From NCBI RefSeq assembly GCF_004348445.1, contig NZ_SMKV01000002.1, positions 1 to 64,000 on the forward strand: a DNA stretch of 64,000 nucleotides, in the 5' to 3' direction. This DNA comes from Saccharopolyspora aridisoli. Its GTDB lineage: Bacteria > Actinomycetota > Actinomycetes > Mycobacteriales > Pseudonocardiaceae. Both the position numbers and the translations under genes were made by a program. The notes under the pieces were generated by a model. It did no database searches. It was not told the DNA's origin and saw only the letters and a list, made by a program, of their open reading frames with translations. Positions 19,650-28,718 of this stretch are shown here, one piece after another; the first letter of the stretch is position 1, and every line of letters begins with the position of its first letter.

Positions 19650-20425
19650 GCCCCCGCCAAGTGGAAAATCGAGACCGCGGTCGGGGCTCGGACGCCGCAG
19701 GCTCGTGCCGCATCCGACACCAGGTCGGCGGTGAAACCGGCCATGTCCAGAGACCACTCCGGAACGCGGCAGCTGAGGTTGGTTTCCGCGACATCGTCGC
19801 CCAGATGCCACCTCCCCTCGAACGCGGCAGGATCCGGCAGCCCCGACGGGGGTGAATCCAGCACCTCGGCGGCGATCGTGGAAAGCGAGCGGGTTTCCAT
19901 CTCGGCCGCGAGACCGGCCGGATCGAGTTCGTTCATCGCTGGTGCGCGCACGGACACCGCGAGTTCTTCCGGGTCACCGCACCCGACCCGTGTGAACCAC
20001 TGGTGCGAGGTGGCGAAGTGCTCGTTGTCGAGGATGTCCGCTCCCAGCGGGAGCACCGCGTGAACACCTCGCAGGTCAAATCGCCCGACCCGGTTCAGCA
20101 CGTCGTTCAAGCACATCATCGCTTGCCAAGCAGGCACTCGCGCGCGCTCGTCGAGAAGCCCTGCCTGCAACCAGGCCGCTTCGCGCACAGAGCCGTCCTG
20201 AGTCCAATCGCCACCGGCCTCGTGCTGATGCCAGCGGACTCCCGCATCAGCCCGCGATCCGAACTCAGCCACGCCCAGTGAAACACTGCGCTGGACCAGC
20301 AGCCCGTACACGTCATCGAACTCGCCGAGCTCCCACTGACTCGCCACCAGCGGGCGCAACTCCAGCCTACCGTGCAAACCGACGATGAAAGCCGGGTAGT
20401 TGCCAAGAGTCTTCGATGCCGTCAT
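19646..20425 (-). CDS. Uncharacterised cytosolic protein in a DUF397-linked operon
   Basis: A 259-residue protein with no signal peptide or membrane segment and no domain I recognise. It starts MTASKTLGNYPAFIVG; the middle has WQAMMCLNDVLNRVGRFDLRGVHAVLPLG and HQWFTRVGCGDPEELAVSV. ATG 20425 overlaps the stop of the secreted-protein gene upstream (ATGA), and its own stop overlaps the DUF397 ATG (ATGA). The three genes therefore form a tightly coupled unit even though the last is frameshifted. ATG 20434 is an alternative start. Confidence 0.6.
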   Translation of the reverse strand: MTASKTLGNYPAFIVGLHGRLELRPLVASQWELGEFDDVYGLLVQRSVSLGVAEFGSRADAGVRWHQHEAGGDWTQDGSVREAAWLQAGLLDERARVPAWQAMMCLNDVLNRVGRFDLRGVHAVLPLGADILDNEHFATSHQWFTRVGCGDPEELAVSVRAPAMNELDPAGLAAEMETRSLSTIAAEVLDSPPSGLPDPAAFEGRWHLGDDVAETNLSCRVPEWSLDMAGFTADLVSDAARACGVRAPTAVSIFHLAGA

Positions 20426-20946
20426 GGATGGCATGGTAACGGCCGAACCGCAGTTATAAGCACATTCGAATCGTCGATTACACCGTCGATATCCACATCG
20501 ACAACGCTACGCCAATCACCCAGCGGGGTCGTTGTTCTGCACGGGATTCGAGCGTTAGCCCGCTTGGCGGTTTGATTCGGCGGAATGCTGCGCGGAGGGC
20601 CTGTTACGACAGTACGCCACTGCCCATCCGCACCGAAGTACTGCAGCTCCACAGTCACCGTACCTGTCTTACCAAGCAAGTACGGGTCGTGTGTAGTCCA
20701 CCAACCGTGCGCAGAGGCATCGACGTTGTTCGCGCTAGTGTGCACATAGTCGCCCTGATGCTGGAACGGATGCGGCTCTTGGGTTCTGTCCTGCGCCATC
20801 GCAGCCAAACTCGCATCGCCTATGACGCCCGCCGAACCTCCTTCATCGGTCTCCGCGGCAGCGATACTCGCGCCGGACGTCACCAAGCAGCTAGCCAAGA
20901 AGACAGCCAGCGTCTGTCGTACCGAAGTAAGCGCCCTGTCTCGCAA
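20422..20946 (-). CDS. Small secreted protein of unknown function
   Basis: About 174 residues. A Sec-type signal peptide is clear: basic RDRALTSVRQ, hydrophobic TLAVFLASCLVTSGA and an AAA cleavage region near residue 30. The mature part (about 140 residues) has DYVHTSANNVDASAHGWW, then beta-like strands TVTVELQYFGADGQWRTV, two Cys and WRSVVDVDIDGVID. It resembles secreted hypothetical proteins common in actinomycetes, with no known activity. The TTG 20946 start is chosen because a GGGGG run precedes it by about 5 nt and it places the signal peptide correctly; no ATG or GTG fits. Transcription may begin within 20950-21240, a stretch with no other gene. Confidence 0.6.
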   Translation of the reverse strand: MRDRALTSVRQTLAVFLASCLVTSGASIAAAETDEGGSAGVIGDASLAAMAQDRTQEPHPFQHQGDYVHTSANNVDASAHGWWTTHDPYLLGKTGTVTVELQYFGADGQWRTVVTGPPRSIPPNQTAKRANARIPCRTTTPLGDWRSVVDVDIDGVIDDSNVLITAVRPLPCHP

Positions 20947-21250
20947 CGTAACCCCCAGACTCGCGTCGATAACCCCAGGATGAAAGCCGAAATCAGGAAA
21001 GGCGCAATCACCAACGCCCTCCCCCATGAAGCCAAGAGTCTCAGAGTCAACCCATCGCCCGGAGTCGTTTCCCGCAAACTTCCACAAACGTTCTTCACGA
21101 ACCACAGGTGGGCATGCGAACGCCCCAAGCCGCCTATCCCGACCTGTCAAGATCGCAGCGGCCGACCGCCCTTCAACACGAGCCCAACACCACGGCGGCA
21201 GCGCTAGGGATTCGGAGCGCTGCTTTTGCAGCTCGCTTGTCAGCGCACGG

Positions 21251-21446
21251 TCAGAACTCGAACCTGCCTGACTTGACGGCATCGACGAAGGATCGCCACT
21301 GCCGCGAGGTCGTCGTGAAGTACCCGGCGTCGCGATCCTTCGAACCGCACCGCAGCGCCAGACCCCACGGAACCGACCTCGACGCACGCTGTCTCCTGGT
21401 GAGATCGCGACGACTTCCGCCAGTTCGTCGGTTCGCGTAACGCCAT
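21251..21446 (-). pseudogene. Frameshifted DUF397 gene, copy 2
   Basis: ATG 21446 opens MALREPTNWRKSSRSHQETACVE, a good DUF397 N-terminus. Compared with copy 1, two bases (GA) are missing after the codons for AAVR, throwing the RDSKDRDAGYF to KSGRFEF part out of frame; that part is intact in the other frame down to 21251. It directly follows the DUF5753 relic, as regulator and DUF397 usually do. Confidence 0.75.
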
Positions 21447-21465
21447 CAGAGCAACTCGCTTTCAA

Positions 21466-21754
21466 TCAGCCCGTCCGGTAGTGCTCCAGGTGAACGATCG
21501 GATCCTGGTCGGCGAACTCGAACAGCAAGAACGATTCCCGCGTGGGCTGGATGCCATTCCGTCGCACCGAGCGGCAGCACCTGAACCGCGACGTTGGGGC
21601 GTTCGGCGGCCTTCATCATGTATCGCAACTGTTCAGCCATCACCTCGGGACCGCCGAAAACCTCGCGGAGGGCCGCTTCACCGAGTACGACGACGTGTTC
21701 AGGCGGATTCGATGCGTCCAGGATCTCCCGGCGGCTGAGCCGACGACCCGCGCT
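21466..21754 (-). pseudogene. Remnant of an XRE-family regulator (DUF5753 C-terminal part)
   Basis: The frame reads LSRREILDASNPP, then VVLGEAALREVFGGPEVMAEQ and RPNVAVQVLPLGATEWHPAH, typical of the DUF5753 domain behind a helix-turn-helix. A one-base shift then moves the reading to SFLLFEFADQDPIVHLEHYRTG before a stop at 21466. The N-terminal helix-turn-helix half is absent and a stop lies at 21755-21757. It overlaps the likely promoter region of the + strand hydrolase. Confidence 0.75.
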
Positions 21755-21781
21755 TCACGCGTCTCCCTGGGCAACGGACCC

Positions 21782-22657
21782 ATGATGGAACCCACGGGTC
21801 TGGAACAACCCGGGCACTACGTGCATATGTGGAGCATCTACCGGAGTGTCCGAGACCGGGAAGCCATCGAAGGCTGGTGCCTCGACCGGCTCGACGCGTG
21901 GCCGGTCGAGCACGAGCGGAGGAAGATCACCGCAGGAGGCCACAGCACGCACCTCGTTCTGGCGGGATCCGGTGACCGGACCGCGGTGTTCGTTCCGGGA
22001 ACCAACTTCAACGCGGCGAGCTGCTCGCCGTTCGCGACCGCTCTCTCCGAACGATTCCGCCTGGTGATGGCCGACGTCCCCGGCCAGCCCGGCCTCAGCG
22101 GGGAGAACCGGCCGCCTGCCGCGCAGCGCGCATCCTGGTACCGGCGGTGGCTGGGCGACGTGCTCGATCACATCGACGGTGAGCAGGTCGTGCTGATCGG
22201 GCACTCGTTGGGGGCCGCGGTGGTTCTGACCTGGGACTCGCCGCGGGTTTCGCAGCAGGTTCTGCTCTCACCGGGTGGCCTGGTCCGGGCGCGGCTCGGA
22301 CCCGGCATCCTCGTCCCCGCGGTCGCGTGGATGCTGCGCCGCAGTCCGCGAACCAGTGAGCGGTTGCTCGCCACCATGCACGCACCGGGCAACTCGCCGC
22401 GGGCCGAACTCGTCGACTGGATGACTCTGGTCGCCCGGCACGTGCGGACCAGCCTCGACCCGAATGCGGCGCCACCACCGACCAGAACCGTTGATCGCGT
22501 CATCGTGGCGGGCGAGCACGACAGGTACTACCCACCGCGAGCCCTGGCCGACCGGGTCCGGGACGTTCTCGGTCAAGAGCTGACCGCATTCCCCCGCAGC
22601 GGCCACCTCCTCATCGACGAGCGCCCGGAGGCCATCGCCGACCTCCTCGCCGGATGA
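21782..22657 (+). CDS. Alpha/beta-hydrolase
   Basis: A 291-residue cytosolic hydrolase. The nucleophile elbow is GHSLGAA (about residue 140), the acid is in VIVAGEHDRYYPP (about 242) and the His in FPRSGHLLIDERPE (about 275). The oxyanion region FVPGTNFN is near residue 75. The N-terminal MWSIYRSVRDREAIEGWC is probably a cap or extension. ATG 21782 is the chosen start, with ATG 21785 next to it; the ribosome-binding site is weak. The stop is one base from the convergent mnmA stop. The substrate is unknown. Confidence 0.8.
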   Translation: MMEPTGLEQPGHYVHMWSIYRSVRDREAIEGWCLDRLDAWPVEHERRKITAGGHSTHLVLAGSGDRTAVFVPGTNFNAASCSPFATALSERFRLVMADVPGQPGLSGENRPPAAQRASWYRRWLGDVLDHIDGEQVVLIGHSLGAAVVLTWDSPRVSQQVLLSPGGLVRARLGPGILVPAVAWMLRRSPRTSERLLATMHAPGNSPRAELVDWMTLVARHVRTSLDPNAAPPPTRTVDRVIVAGEHDRYYPPRALADRVRDVLGQELTAFPRSGHLLIDERPEAIADLLAG

Positions 22658-22658
22658 T

Positions 22659-23747
22659 TCAGCGGGTGGCGGAGATGATGCCGCTGCCCAGCACGAGGTC
22701 TCCCGCTTCGTCCGGGCGGTAGAGGACGACCGCCTGCCCCGGGGCGACGCCCTGGAGGGCCTGGCGCAGCTGGATCTTGAGGTTCTCACCGTCGAACTCC
22801 GCGACCGCGTCGGCCGTTCCGCCGTGGGCTCGGACCTGGATGACGCACTCGGTCGGGCCGTCGAGGGGCTGCTCGGACGGCCAGATCGGGCGCTTCGCGT
22901 CGATCTCGGTGACCGCGAGGCGTTCGCGCGAACCGACCTTCACCGTGCCCGAAACCGGTTCGAGGGACAGGACGTAGCGCGGCTTGCCGTCCGCGGCGGG
23001 GGCGTCGATGCCCAGCCCCTTGCGCTGGCCGATCGTGAACCCGTGCACGCCGGTGTGCTCACCGAGCACCGCGCCGGTCTCCTCGTCGACGAGCTGCCCC
23101 GGGGCCTGGCCGAGCTTGTTCTCCAGGAAGCTCTTGGTGTCGCCGTCCGGGATGAAGCAGATGTCGTGGCTGTCGGGCTTCTTGGCGACCGCCAGGTCCT
23201 GCTCGGCGGCCTCCTCCCGGACTTCCGACTTCAGCGAACCACCGAGCGGGAACATCGAGTGCCGCAACTGCTCGGAGGTCAGCGACGCGAGCACGTAGGA
23301 CTGGTCCTTGCCCTCGTCGCGGCTGCGCCGCAGCTCCGGAACACCGTCCACCATGGACAGACGGGCGTAGTGGCCGGTGCAGACGGCGTCGAAGCCCAGC
23401 GCCATCGCCTTCTCCAGCAACGCCTCGAACTTGATCTTCTCGTTGCAGGTCAGGCACGGGTTCGGGGTGCGGCCGGCCGCGTACTCACCGACGAAGGTCT
23501 CGATGACCTCCTCGGTGAAGCGCTCGGCGAAGTCCCACACGTAGAACGGGATGCCCAGCAGGTCCGCGGCGCGGCGCGCATCGCGAGAATCCTCGACGGT
23601 GCAGCACCCCCGCGCACCGGTGCGCAGCGTCCCGGGCTTCGCCGACAGCGCCAGGTGCACCCCGACCACGTCGTGACCTGCGGCGACCGCCCGCGCCGCC
23701 GCGACCGCGGAGTCCACTCCACCGCTCATGGCTGCCAGCACTCGCAC
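22659..23747 (-). CDS. mnmA: tRNA-specific 2-thiouridylase
   Basis: Thiolates U34 of tRNA Lys, Glu and Gln using persulfide from a cysteine desulfurase. The 362 residues have the ATP PP-loop [10 protein letters not shown] (about 6-15), the catalytic Cys pair in [12 protein letters not shown] (about 100) and [11 protein letters not shown] (about 200), and [11 protein letters not shown] plus a beta-barrel C-terminus. It starts 3 bp after the iscS-like stop on the same strand, so the sulfur donor and acceptor enzymes are likely co-transcribed. The M. tuberculosis equivalents (Rv3024c and Rv3025c) are also adjacent. Confidence 0.96.
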   Translation of the reverse strand: MRVLAAMSGGVDSAVAAARAVAAGHDVVGVHLALSAKPGTLRTGARGCCTVEDSRDARRAADLLGIPFYVWDFAERFTEEVIETFVGEYAAGRTPNPCLTCNEKIKFEALLEKAMALGFDAVCTGHYARLSMVDGVPELRRSRDEGKDQSYVLASLTSEQLRHSMFPLGGSLKSEVREEAAEQDLAVAKKPDSHDICFIPDGDTKSFLENKLGQAPGQLVDEETGAVLGEHTGVHGFTIGQRKGLGIDAPAADGKPRYVLSLEPVSGTVKVGSRERLAVTEIDAKRPIWPSEQPLDGPTECVIQVRAHGGTADAVAEFDGENLKIQLRQALQGVAPGQAVVLYRPDEAGDLVLGSGIISATR

Positions 23748-23750
23748 GAC

Positions 23751-24977
23751 TCACACCTCCGTGGCGGCCGAAGCCGCCGAAGATCGGCGCAACCCGGCCA
23801 ACCCGGCGCTACGCGCTCGTTGCACCACCGGTCCGATGACATCGGTGAGTGCCTTGACATCGGCCGCGGTCGAGCTGTGCCCCAGGGAGAAGCGCAGCGA
23901 CCCGCGCGCGGCCTTCGGATCGGCGCCCATCGCCAGCAGCACGTGGCTCGGCTCGGAGACCCCCGCGGTGCAGGCCGACCCGGTGGAGCACTCGATCCCC
24001 TTGGCGTCCAGCAGCATCAGCAAGCTGTCGCCCTCGCAACCGGGGAAGGTGAAGTGCGCGTTGCCCGGCAGCCGGGACGGCCCACCGGCGATGATCTCGT
24101 CGCCGAGATCGCCGTTGAGCACCACGTCCGGCACCGCCGCGCGCACCCCGTCGATCATCTCGTCCCGCAGCTTCGCCAACTGCGCCGCGTGGGACTCGCG
24201 AGCCTCAACGGCTTCGCGCACCGCCGCGGCCAACCCCAGCACACCAGGTGTGTCGAGGGTCCCGGAACGCACCTCGCGCTCCTGGCCGCCACCGTGCAGC
24301 ACCGGCGTGCACTTGACGTCACGCGACAGCAGCAGGACACCGGCGCCGTAGGGACCACCGACCTTGTGGCCGGTCATGGTCAGCGCCGACGCGCCGGACG
24401 CCGCGAAGTCCACGGGCAGCGCCTCGACCGCCTGCACCGCGTCGGTGTGCAGGGGAATCCCGTGCCGGTCGGCGATCGCGGAGAGCTCGGTGATCCGGTT
24501 GACGGTGCCGACCTCGTTGTTCGCCCACATCACCGTCGCCAGCGCCACATCATCCGCGCTGGTCAGAGCCTCTTCGAAGACCTCCGGCGTGATCCGGCCC
24601 GCAGCGTCGGCCTCCAACCAGGTGACCTCGGCGCCCTCGTGCTCGGCCAGCCACTCCACCGCGTCCAGCACCGCGTGGTGCTCGACGGTGGAGGCCAGGA
24701 TTCGACGACGAGCCGGATCGGCCGCGCGGCGCGCCCAGAAGATGCCCTTGACCGCGAGGTTGTCGCTCTCGGTCCCGCCGGCGGTGAACAGGACCTCCGA
24801 AGGCCGGGCCCCCAGGGCGTCGGCGATGTCCTCGCGGGACTCCTCGACCTGCCGCCGCGCCCTCCGACCCGAGGTGTGCAGGGACGAGGCGTTGCCGATC
24901 CGGGTCAACGCCTCGCTCATCGCGGACACCGCTGCGGGCCGCATCGGAGTCGTAGCGGCGTGGTCGAGGTAAGTCAT
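23751..24977 (-). CDS. iscS: Cysteine desulfurase
   Basis: PLP enzyme that releases sulfur from cysteine as a protein persulfide for tRNA thiolation and Fe-S assembly. The 408 residues start [15 protein letters not shown] Lys in [16 protein letters not shown] (about 206) and catalytic Cys in [15 protein letters not shown] (about 333) are visible, as are the phosphate-binding [12 protein letters not shown] (about 68) and HTDAVQAVE (about 180). It lies directly upstream of mnmA with a 3-bp gap, pointing to a role in supplying MnmA. IscS/NifS class; a dedicated SUF system is not in the window. Confidence 0.94.
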   Translation of the reverse strand: MTYLDHAATTPMRPAAVSAMSEALTRIGNASSLHTSGRRARRQVEESREDIADALGARPSEVLFTAGGTESDNLAVKGIFWARRAADPARRRILASTVEHHAVLDAVEWLAEHEGAEVTWLEADAAGRITPEVFEEALTSADDVALATVMWANNEVGTVNRITELSAIADRHGIPLHTDAVQAVEALPVDFAASGASALTMTGHKVGGPYGAGVLLLSRDVKCTPVLHGGGQEREVRSGTLDTPGVLGLAAAVREAVEARESHAAQLAKLRDEMIDGVRAAVPDVVLNGDLGDEIIAGGPSRLPGNAHFTFPGCEGDSLLMLLDAKGIECSTGSACTAGVSEPSHVLLAMGADPKAARGSLRFSLGHSSTAADVKALTDVIGPVVQRARSAGLAGLRRSSAASAATEV

Positions 24978-25039
24978 CGCTCATCCAGGGTAATGCAAGC
25001 CGACCGCCGCCTCCCTCGCGGTCCGACGGAACGCGCAGG

Positions 25040-26416
25040 TCAGACCGGTTTGACCCGGCCTGCCCGGAGCAGCATCACAGCAGCGGACAACACCGCCACC
25101 AGCACCATCAGATCCAGCGGCAGCACACCCCGGGTCGGCGCCCCGTCGCCGGCCAACGCGCTGACCACCACACCACCCGCCCCGACCAGCAGCGCCTGCC
25201 CGAGCATGTCGGAGATCTGCAGCGCCGAGGAGTTGAACCCGCGGTCGGCCTCCGGTGACAGTGACAGAACGGCGACCGCCGTCGTCGCGACGGAAATTCC
25301 CATGCCCATTCCCGCGACGAACCACCCCCCGAACACCAGCCACGGCACACCCCAGACCGGCAGCGCCCACACCAGCGCGAACACGCCGACCCCCACCAGC
25401 ACGAACCCGGCCGCGACGATCTGTTCCCTGCGCAGCAGGCACTGCCTGCTCTGCCAGAAAGCGCCCACCGACCATCCCACCGAGCCCACCGTCAGCGGGA
25501 CCCCGGCCGCCGACGGGGAGAAACCGTGCACCACCGCCAGGCTCAGCGGAACGAAGGCCTGCGCTGTGAAGAACAGTCCCGCGAGCAGGCCGCGCGCGAG
25601 CACCATCACAGGCAGGCCGGGACGAGCGCGCAGCGTCCCGCGCGGCAGCAGGTGGAGCAATGAGGGGACCAGCACGACCAGCCCCGCCACCACGACCACG
25701 AGTGACAGGAAGGAGACCTGCTGCGCGGCCCAGTTCAGCGCCACGACACCGGCCGCCGCACCCGCCGCGGCCACCGGCAACCCCGGCCGGGACCCAGCGC
25801 GATCGGCACCGGGCGCGCTGAAGCGGCGCAACGTGGGAACCAACAGCGCAGCACCGAGGCAGACCAGCGGGGCAAGGCCGCCGAACACCCACCGCCAGCT
25901 CGCGTGCTCGGTGAGCAACCCGGCGATCAAGGGACCCACCAGCGCAGGCACCACCCACGCCGCCGAGAGCGCACCGAACGCGGCCGGCCGGTGCCGCTCT
26001 GGGTAGACGCGGGCGATCATCACGTAGAGGGAAACGATGAGCACACCGCCGCTGAGCCCCTGCACGACCCGCGCGAGCAGCAGAACCGCCATGCCCGGCG
26101 CGACAGCGGCGATCACCAGTCCCACCGCGAAAGACGGCAGCGCAACCAGCAGCGGCAGCACCGCACCGCGGATGTCGGAGAGCCGCCCACCGATCACGGT
26201 TCCCACGGCGCTGGAGGCCAGGAACACGGTGAAGGGCCACGAATACCACTGCGGTGCGCGGAAATCTGCCACGATCGTGGGCAGTGCGGTGCCCAGTCCC
26301 ATCGCCTCGAACGCCACGAGCGTGATGACCAGGATCAGTCCCGCTGTGAACGCGCGGCGCTGCGGGTGCCACAACGCGCTGTCGGAACGGTCGCTGCCTT
26401 CGTCGACGATGCCCAC
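25040..26416 (-). CDS. MFS transporter, probable drug exporter
   Basis: A 458-residue inner-membrane protein with about 14 hydrophobic segments, consistent with the DHA2 (EmrB/QacA-like) drug:H+ antiporters. Motif-like stretches are GTVIGGRLSDIRG (loop 2-3 motif A, about 72-84) and a QGLSGGVLIVSLYVMIARVYPERHRPAA region (about 118-145) typical of motif C/loop 4. The GTG 26416 start has a soluble N-terminus of about 20 residues. It is 62 bp upstream of iscS on the same strand; the function is inferred from fold only. Confidence 0.85.
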   Translation of the reverse strand: MGIVDEGSDRSDSALWHPQRRAFTAGLILVITLVAFEAMGLGTALPTIVADFRAPQWYSWPFTVFLASSAVGTVIGGRLSDIRGAVLPLLVALPSFAVGLVIAAVAPGMAVLLLARVVQGLSGGVLIVSLYVMIARVYPERHRPAAFGALSAAWVVPALVGPLIAGLLTEHASWRWVFGGLAPLVCLGAALLVPTLRRFSAPGADRAGSRPGLPVAAAGAAAGVVALNWAAQQVSFLSLVVVVAGLVVLVPSLLHLLPRGTLRARPGLPVMVLARGLLAGLFFTAQAFVPLSLAVVHGFSPSAAGVPLTVGSVGWSVGAFWQSRQCLLRREQIVAAGFVLVGVGVFALVWALPVWGVPWLVFGGWFVAGMGMGISVATTAVAVLSLSPEADRGFNSSALQISDMLGQALLVGAGGVVVSALAGDGAPTRGVLPLDLMVLVAVLSAAVMLLRAGRVKPV

Positions 26417-26509
26417 GACGCCAGCTTGCGGGCTCCACCCCGGTGGAGGTCCAGTCCTTCCACCCGCCCGGCGCAGCCGACCGCTCGCGCCCCGGGGCCT
26501 GATAGTCGG

Positions 26510-26534
26510 GGCCCGGGTCGTGGCGCCCGGGGCC
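26510..26534. terminator. Possible terminator between plsC-type gene and MFS gene
   Basis: A GC-rich imperfect stem (GGCCCGGG with CCCGGGGCC) with an 8-nt loop follows the acyltransferase stop (26537, minus strand). Weak evidence; other pairings of this GC run are possible. Confidence 0.3.
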
Positions 26535-26536
26535 GA

Positions 26537-27361
26537 TCAGGCGGCGATGGCCTCCGCCGGTGCGTCGTGGCCCCTGTGTGCGCCGGTGGCTCGCGTGATC
26601 GCGGCTTGCGCCTCCCGGGCCAGCGTCTTGCGGTCGGTGCCGGTCAGTTCCGGCAGCACCACGACCTCCACCACGAGACCGCGCATGCGGGCCACCGACA
26701 ACACCGAACTCGCCAGGCTCGCATCACCCAGGAACGCCGCCCCGGTGGTCAGCCGCCCGCGTCCGTCGCGGAAGCGCACCGCCACCGGCTGCATCCGGGC
26801 GCCCGCGTCCAACGCGGCCTGGAACACCGCGGGACGGAACGGGCCGCTCGCCGAGCCGCACCACGTGGTGCCTTCGGGGAACGTTCCGATCACCGAACCC
26901 GCCCGGAGTTCGTCAGCGATCGTGGCCACCGCTCCGGGCAACGCCGACAGCCGGTCGCGGTCGATGTAGACGGTCCCGACCCGCCCGGCCAGCGAACCCA
27001 GCACCGGCCACGATCGGACCTCGACCTTGGCCAGCATCTTCATCGGCGTGAGCACCTGGAGGGCCACGACGTCCAACCACGAGACGTGGTTGCACACGAC
27101 CAGCCCGCCACCGGGCGTCAGCGTCCCGTCGACCTCCAACCGGATGCCCAACGCCCGCAACAACGTCCGAAACCACTTCGGCACCGCCCTCCGCCTCAGC
27201 TGCGAGGGCAGCGCGAGCACCATCGCGCTGCCGATCAGCAGCAGCCCGACGGTGATCCCGATGCGCATGGCCAGCCGCAGCCGGCCGACCTCGGTGCCGG
27301 GGTCGCGCGGCGGCAGGCAATCCGGCCCGCACGGCGACTCCGGCATCCACGAGTGGTTCAT
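26537..27361 (-). CDS. 1-acyl-sn-glycerol-3-phosphate acyltransferase family protein
   Basis: A 274-residue PlsC/LPLAT acyltransferase that transfers an acyl group to a lysophospholipid or related acceptor. The HX4D catalytic motif is NHVSWLD (about residue 92) and the glycerophosphate-binding motif is FPEGTTW (about residue 159). One N-terminal hydrophobic helix (IGITVGLLLIGSAMVLAL) anchors it to the membrane. It overlaps the upstream GNAT gene by 4 bases (ATGA). Together with that OlsB-like protein it could make an ornithine-type lipid, since OlsB and OlsA are such a pair; this is an inference from pairing. Confidence 0.85.
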   Translation of the reverse strand: MNHSWMPESPCGPDCLPPRDPGTEVGRLRLAMRIGITVGLLLIGSAMVLALPSQLRRRAVPKWFRTLLRALGIRLEVDGTLTPGGGLVVCNHVSWLDVVALQVLTPMKMLAKVEVRSWPVLGSLAGRVGTVYIDRDRLSALPGAVATIADELRAGSVIGTFPEGTTWCGSASGPFRPAVFQAALDAGARMQPVAVRFRDGRGRLTTGAAFLGDASLASSVLSVARMRGLVVEVVVLPELTGTDRKTLAREAQAAITRATGAHRGHDAPAEAIAA

Positions 27362-28122
27362 GCCGCTTCTCCGAGGAAGTACCGCATGTATCTCTGATCG
27401 GCGCGTTCCAGGTCGACCAGCACGAAGAAGTCCGCCACCCCGAAGTCCGGGTCGTGCGCGGGCTTGCCGCAGACCTCCGCACCCAGCCGCAGGTAACCGC
27501 GCAGCAGTGGCGGGATCGTCGAGCGCTCGTTGATCTCACCGGGCTCCCACGACTGGTGCGGGTGCACCCGGCGCTCCTCCGGCGCGTAGTGCTTCTCCGA
27601 CACGGTTCGCCACACGTGCGCGGCCTGCACCCCACCGTCGTCCAGCGGCACCGAGGCGCAGCCGGCGAGCATGGTGTGCCCGTGCAGCAGCATGTAGCGG
27701 GCGATACCTGCCCACACCAGGCTCACCACGGCACCGTTGCGGTGGTCGGGGTGCACGCAGGAGCGGCCGGTCTCCACCAGCGACGGGCGCAGCGGGTCCA
27801 GGGCGGAGAGGTCGAATTCGGTTTCCGAGTAGAGCATTCCGGCGGACGAGGCGCGGTCGGGCGGCAGCATCCGGTAGGTGCCGACCACCTCGCCGCTGCG
27901 GTCTTCCCGCACGATCAGGTGGTCGCAGTGGTCGTCGAAGGAGTCCTGGTCGACGCCGTGCTCCCCGCCCTTGACCGTGGCGCCCATCTCCTCCGCGAAC
28001 ACCTTGTAGCGCAGGCGTTGTGCGGCGTGGACCTCGTCGGGATCACGGGCGACGAGCAGCGAGTAGTGGGCGTCGGCCGCCGCGTTCGGTGCGGCGCTGG
28101 CCAGCAGCTGCATCTCGGACAT
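27358..28122 (-). CDS. GNAT-fold acyltransferase, OlsB/ornithine-acyl transferase-like
   Basis: A 254-residue protein of the family with acyl-ACP/acyl-CoA GNAT transferases such as OlsB. Landmarks: LLVARDPDEVHAAQRLRYKVFAEEMG (about 20-45), DHCDHLIV, GRSCVHPDHRNG (about 122-133), WAGIARYMLLHG and IPPLLRGYLRLGAEVCGKPAHDPDFGVADFFV near the end. ATG 28122 is chosen as it gives MSEMQLL; ATG 28161 would add a non-conserved leader. Its stop overlaps the start of the PlsC-type gene, so the two form an operon. M. tuberculosis Rv3027c/Rv3026c have the same order. Confidence 0.8.
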   Translation of the reverse strand: MSEMQLLASAAPNAAADAHYSLLVARDPDEVHAAQRLRYKVFAEEMGATVKGGEHGVDQDSFDDHCDHLIVREDRSGEVVGTYRMLPPDRASSAGMLYSETEFDLSALDPLRPSLVETGRSCVHPDHRNGAVVSLVWAGIARYMLLHGHTMLAGCASVPLDDGGVQAAHVWRTVSEKHYAPEERRVHPHQSWEPGEINERSTIPPLLRGYLRLGAEVCGKPAHDPDFGVADFFVLVDLERADQRYMRYFLGEAA

Positions 28123-28229
28123 GTCCCAGGTGTATCGCCGCGCAGCGAACGCCCAACACACCAGCGGATGACACGGAGCCGGAACTTTCGGTGAATGCCA
28201 GGTGCGTACTACTCCGCCCGGGCCTTCGA

Positions 28230-28530
28230 TACCGCCCGTTGCAGCACGTCAGAGGGGCTTTCCTGACCTTCCACCTCGCCGGGGCAGCCCGCGCGTTGAG
28301 GGCGGATCCCGGCTCGTCCAGCAACCTGCGCACGATGTCGTGCACCCCGTCGACGGTAACCGTGGCCGGGAAGTGGGAGGCCCGGTCCCTCGCTCCACGA
28401 ATCGCTGCGGGGACAACGGGTTGTCGGCCGGAGGACGGCAGCACCAACCGACGCACGCCGTGAAGCAGCGGCGCGGCAGTCGTACCAGACCCGCCGTGGT
28501 GCACCCAGCAGATGTCTCTTCGCCTGGCCG
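28230..28530 (-). pseudogene. Remnant of an erythromycin/oleandomycin-type glycosyltransferase
   Basis: The frame contains VHHGGSGTT, then LVLPSSGRQP and VDGVHDIVRRLLDEP, which match the C-terminal nucleotide-sugar binding signature of macrolide-type UDP/TDP glycosyltransferases. Only the last third is present and it degenerates into unrelated residues on both sides; no start codon or upstream domain is found. The boundaries are approximate. Confidence 0.55.
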
Positions 28531-28566
28531 GCCTGAGCAGGCGTGCAGAGGCGTGCTTCGGGCACC

Positions 28567-28674
28567 GGAACTTCCCTGCCACCACTGCTGAGACACCCTC
28601 CGGAGCGAGCAAGGGAACCTTCCACCCAACCGCCCGGAATCCTCAGCGGTGTGGGCGCGGGAACCTTCCGCGCA
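28567..28674. repeat. Three tandem-like copies of the GGGAACCTTCC element
   Basis: Related sequences begin at 28567 (degenerate, GGAACTTCCCTGCCAC), 28613 (GGGAACCTTCCAC) and 28659 (GGGAACCTTCCG, then CGCAC), spaced about 46 bp apart between the glycosyltransferase remnant and rnhA. Similar elements occur elsewhere in the window. Confidence 0.7.
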
Positions 28675-28706
28675 CGCCGCTGCGCGGTCATCCGACCGGC
28701 GGCGGC

Positions 28707-28712
28707 TAGATT
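28707..28712 (+). promoter_or_regulatory. Probable -10 element for leaderless rnhA
   Basis: TAGATT lies 6 nt before the ATG at 28719, so the transcript would begin at or next to the start codon. No ribosome-binding site is seen. Confidence 0.5.
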
Positions 28713-28718
28713 CAGCGC

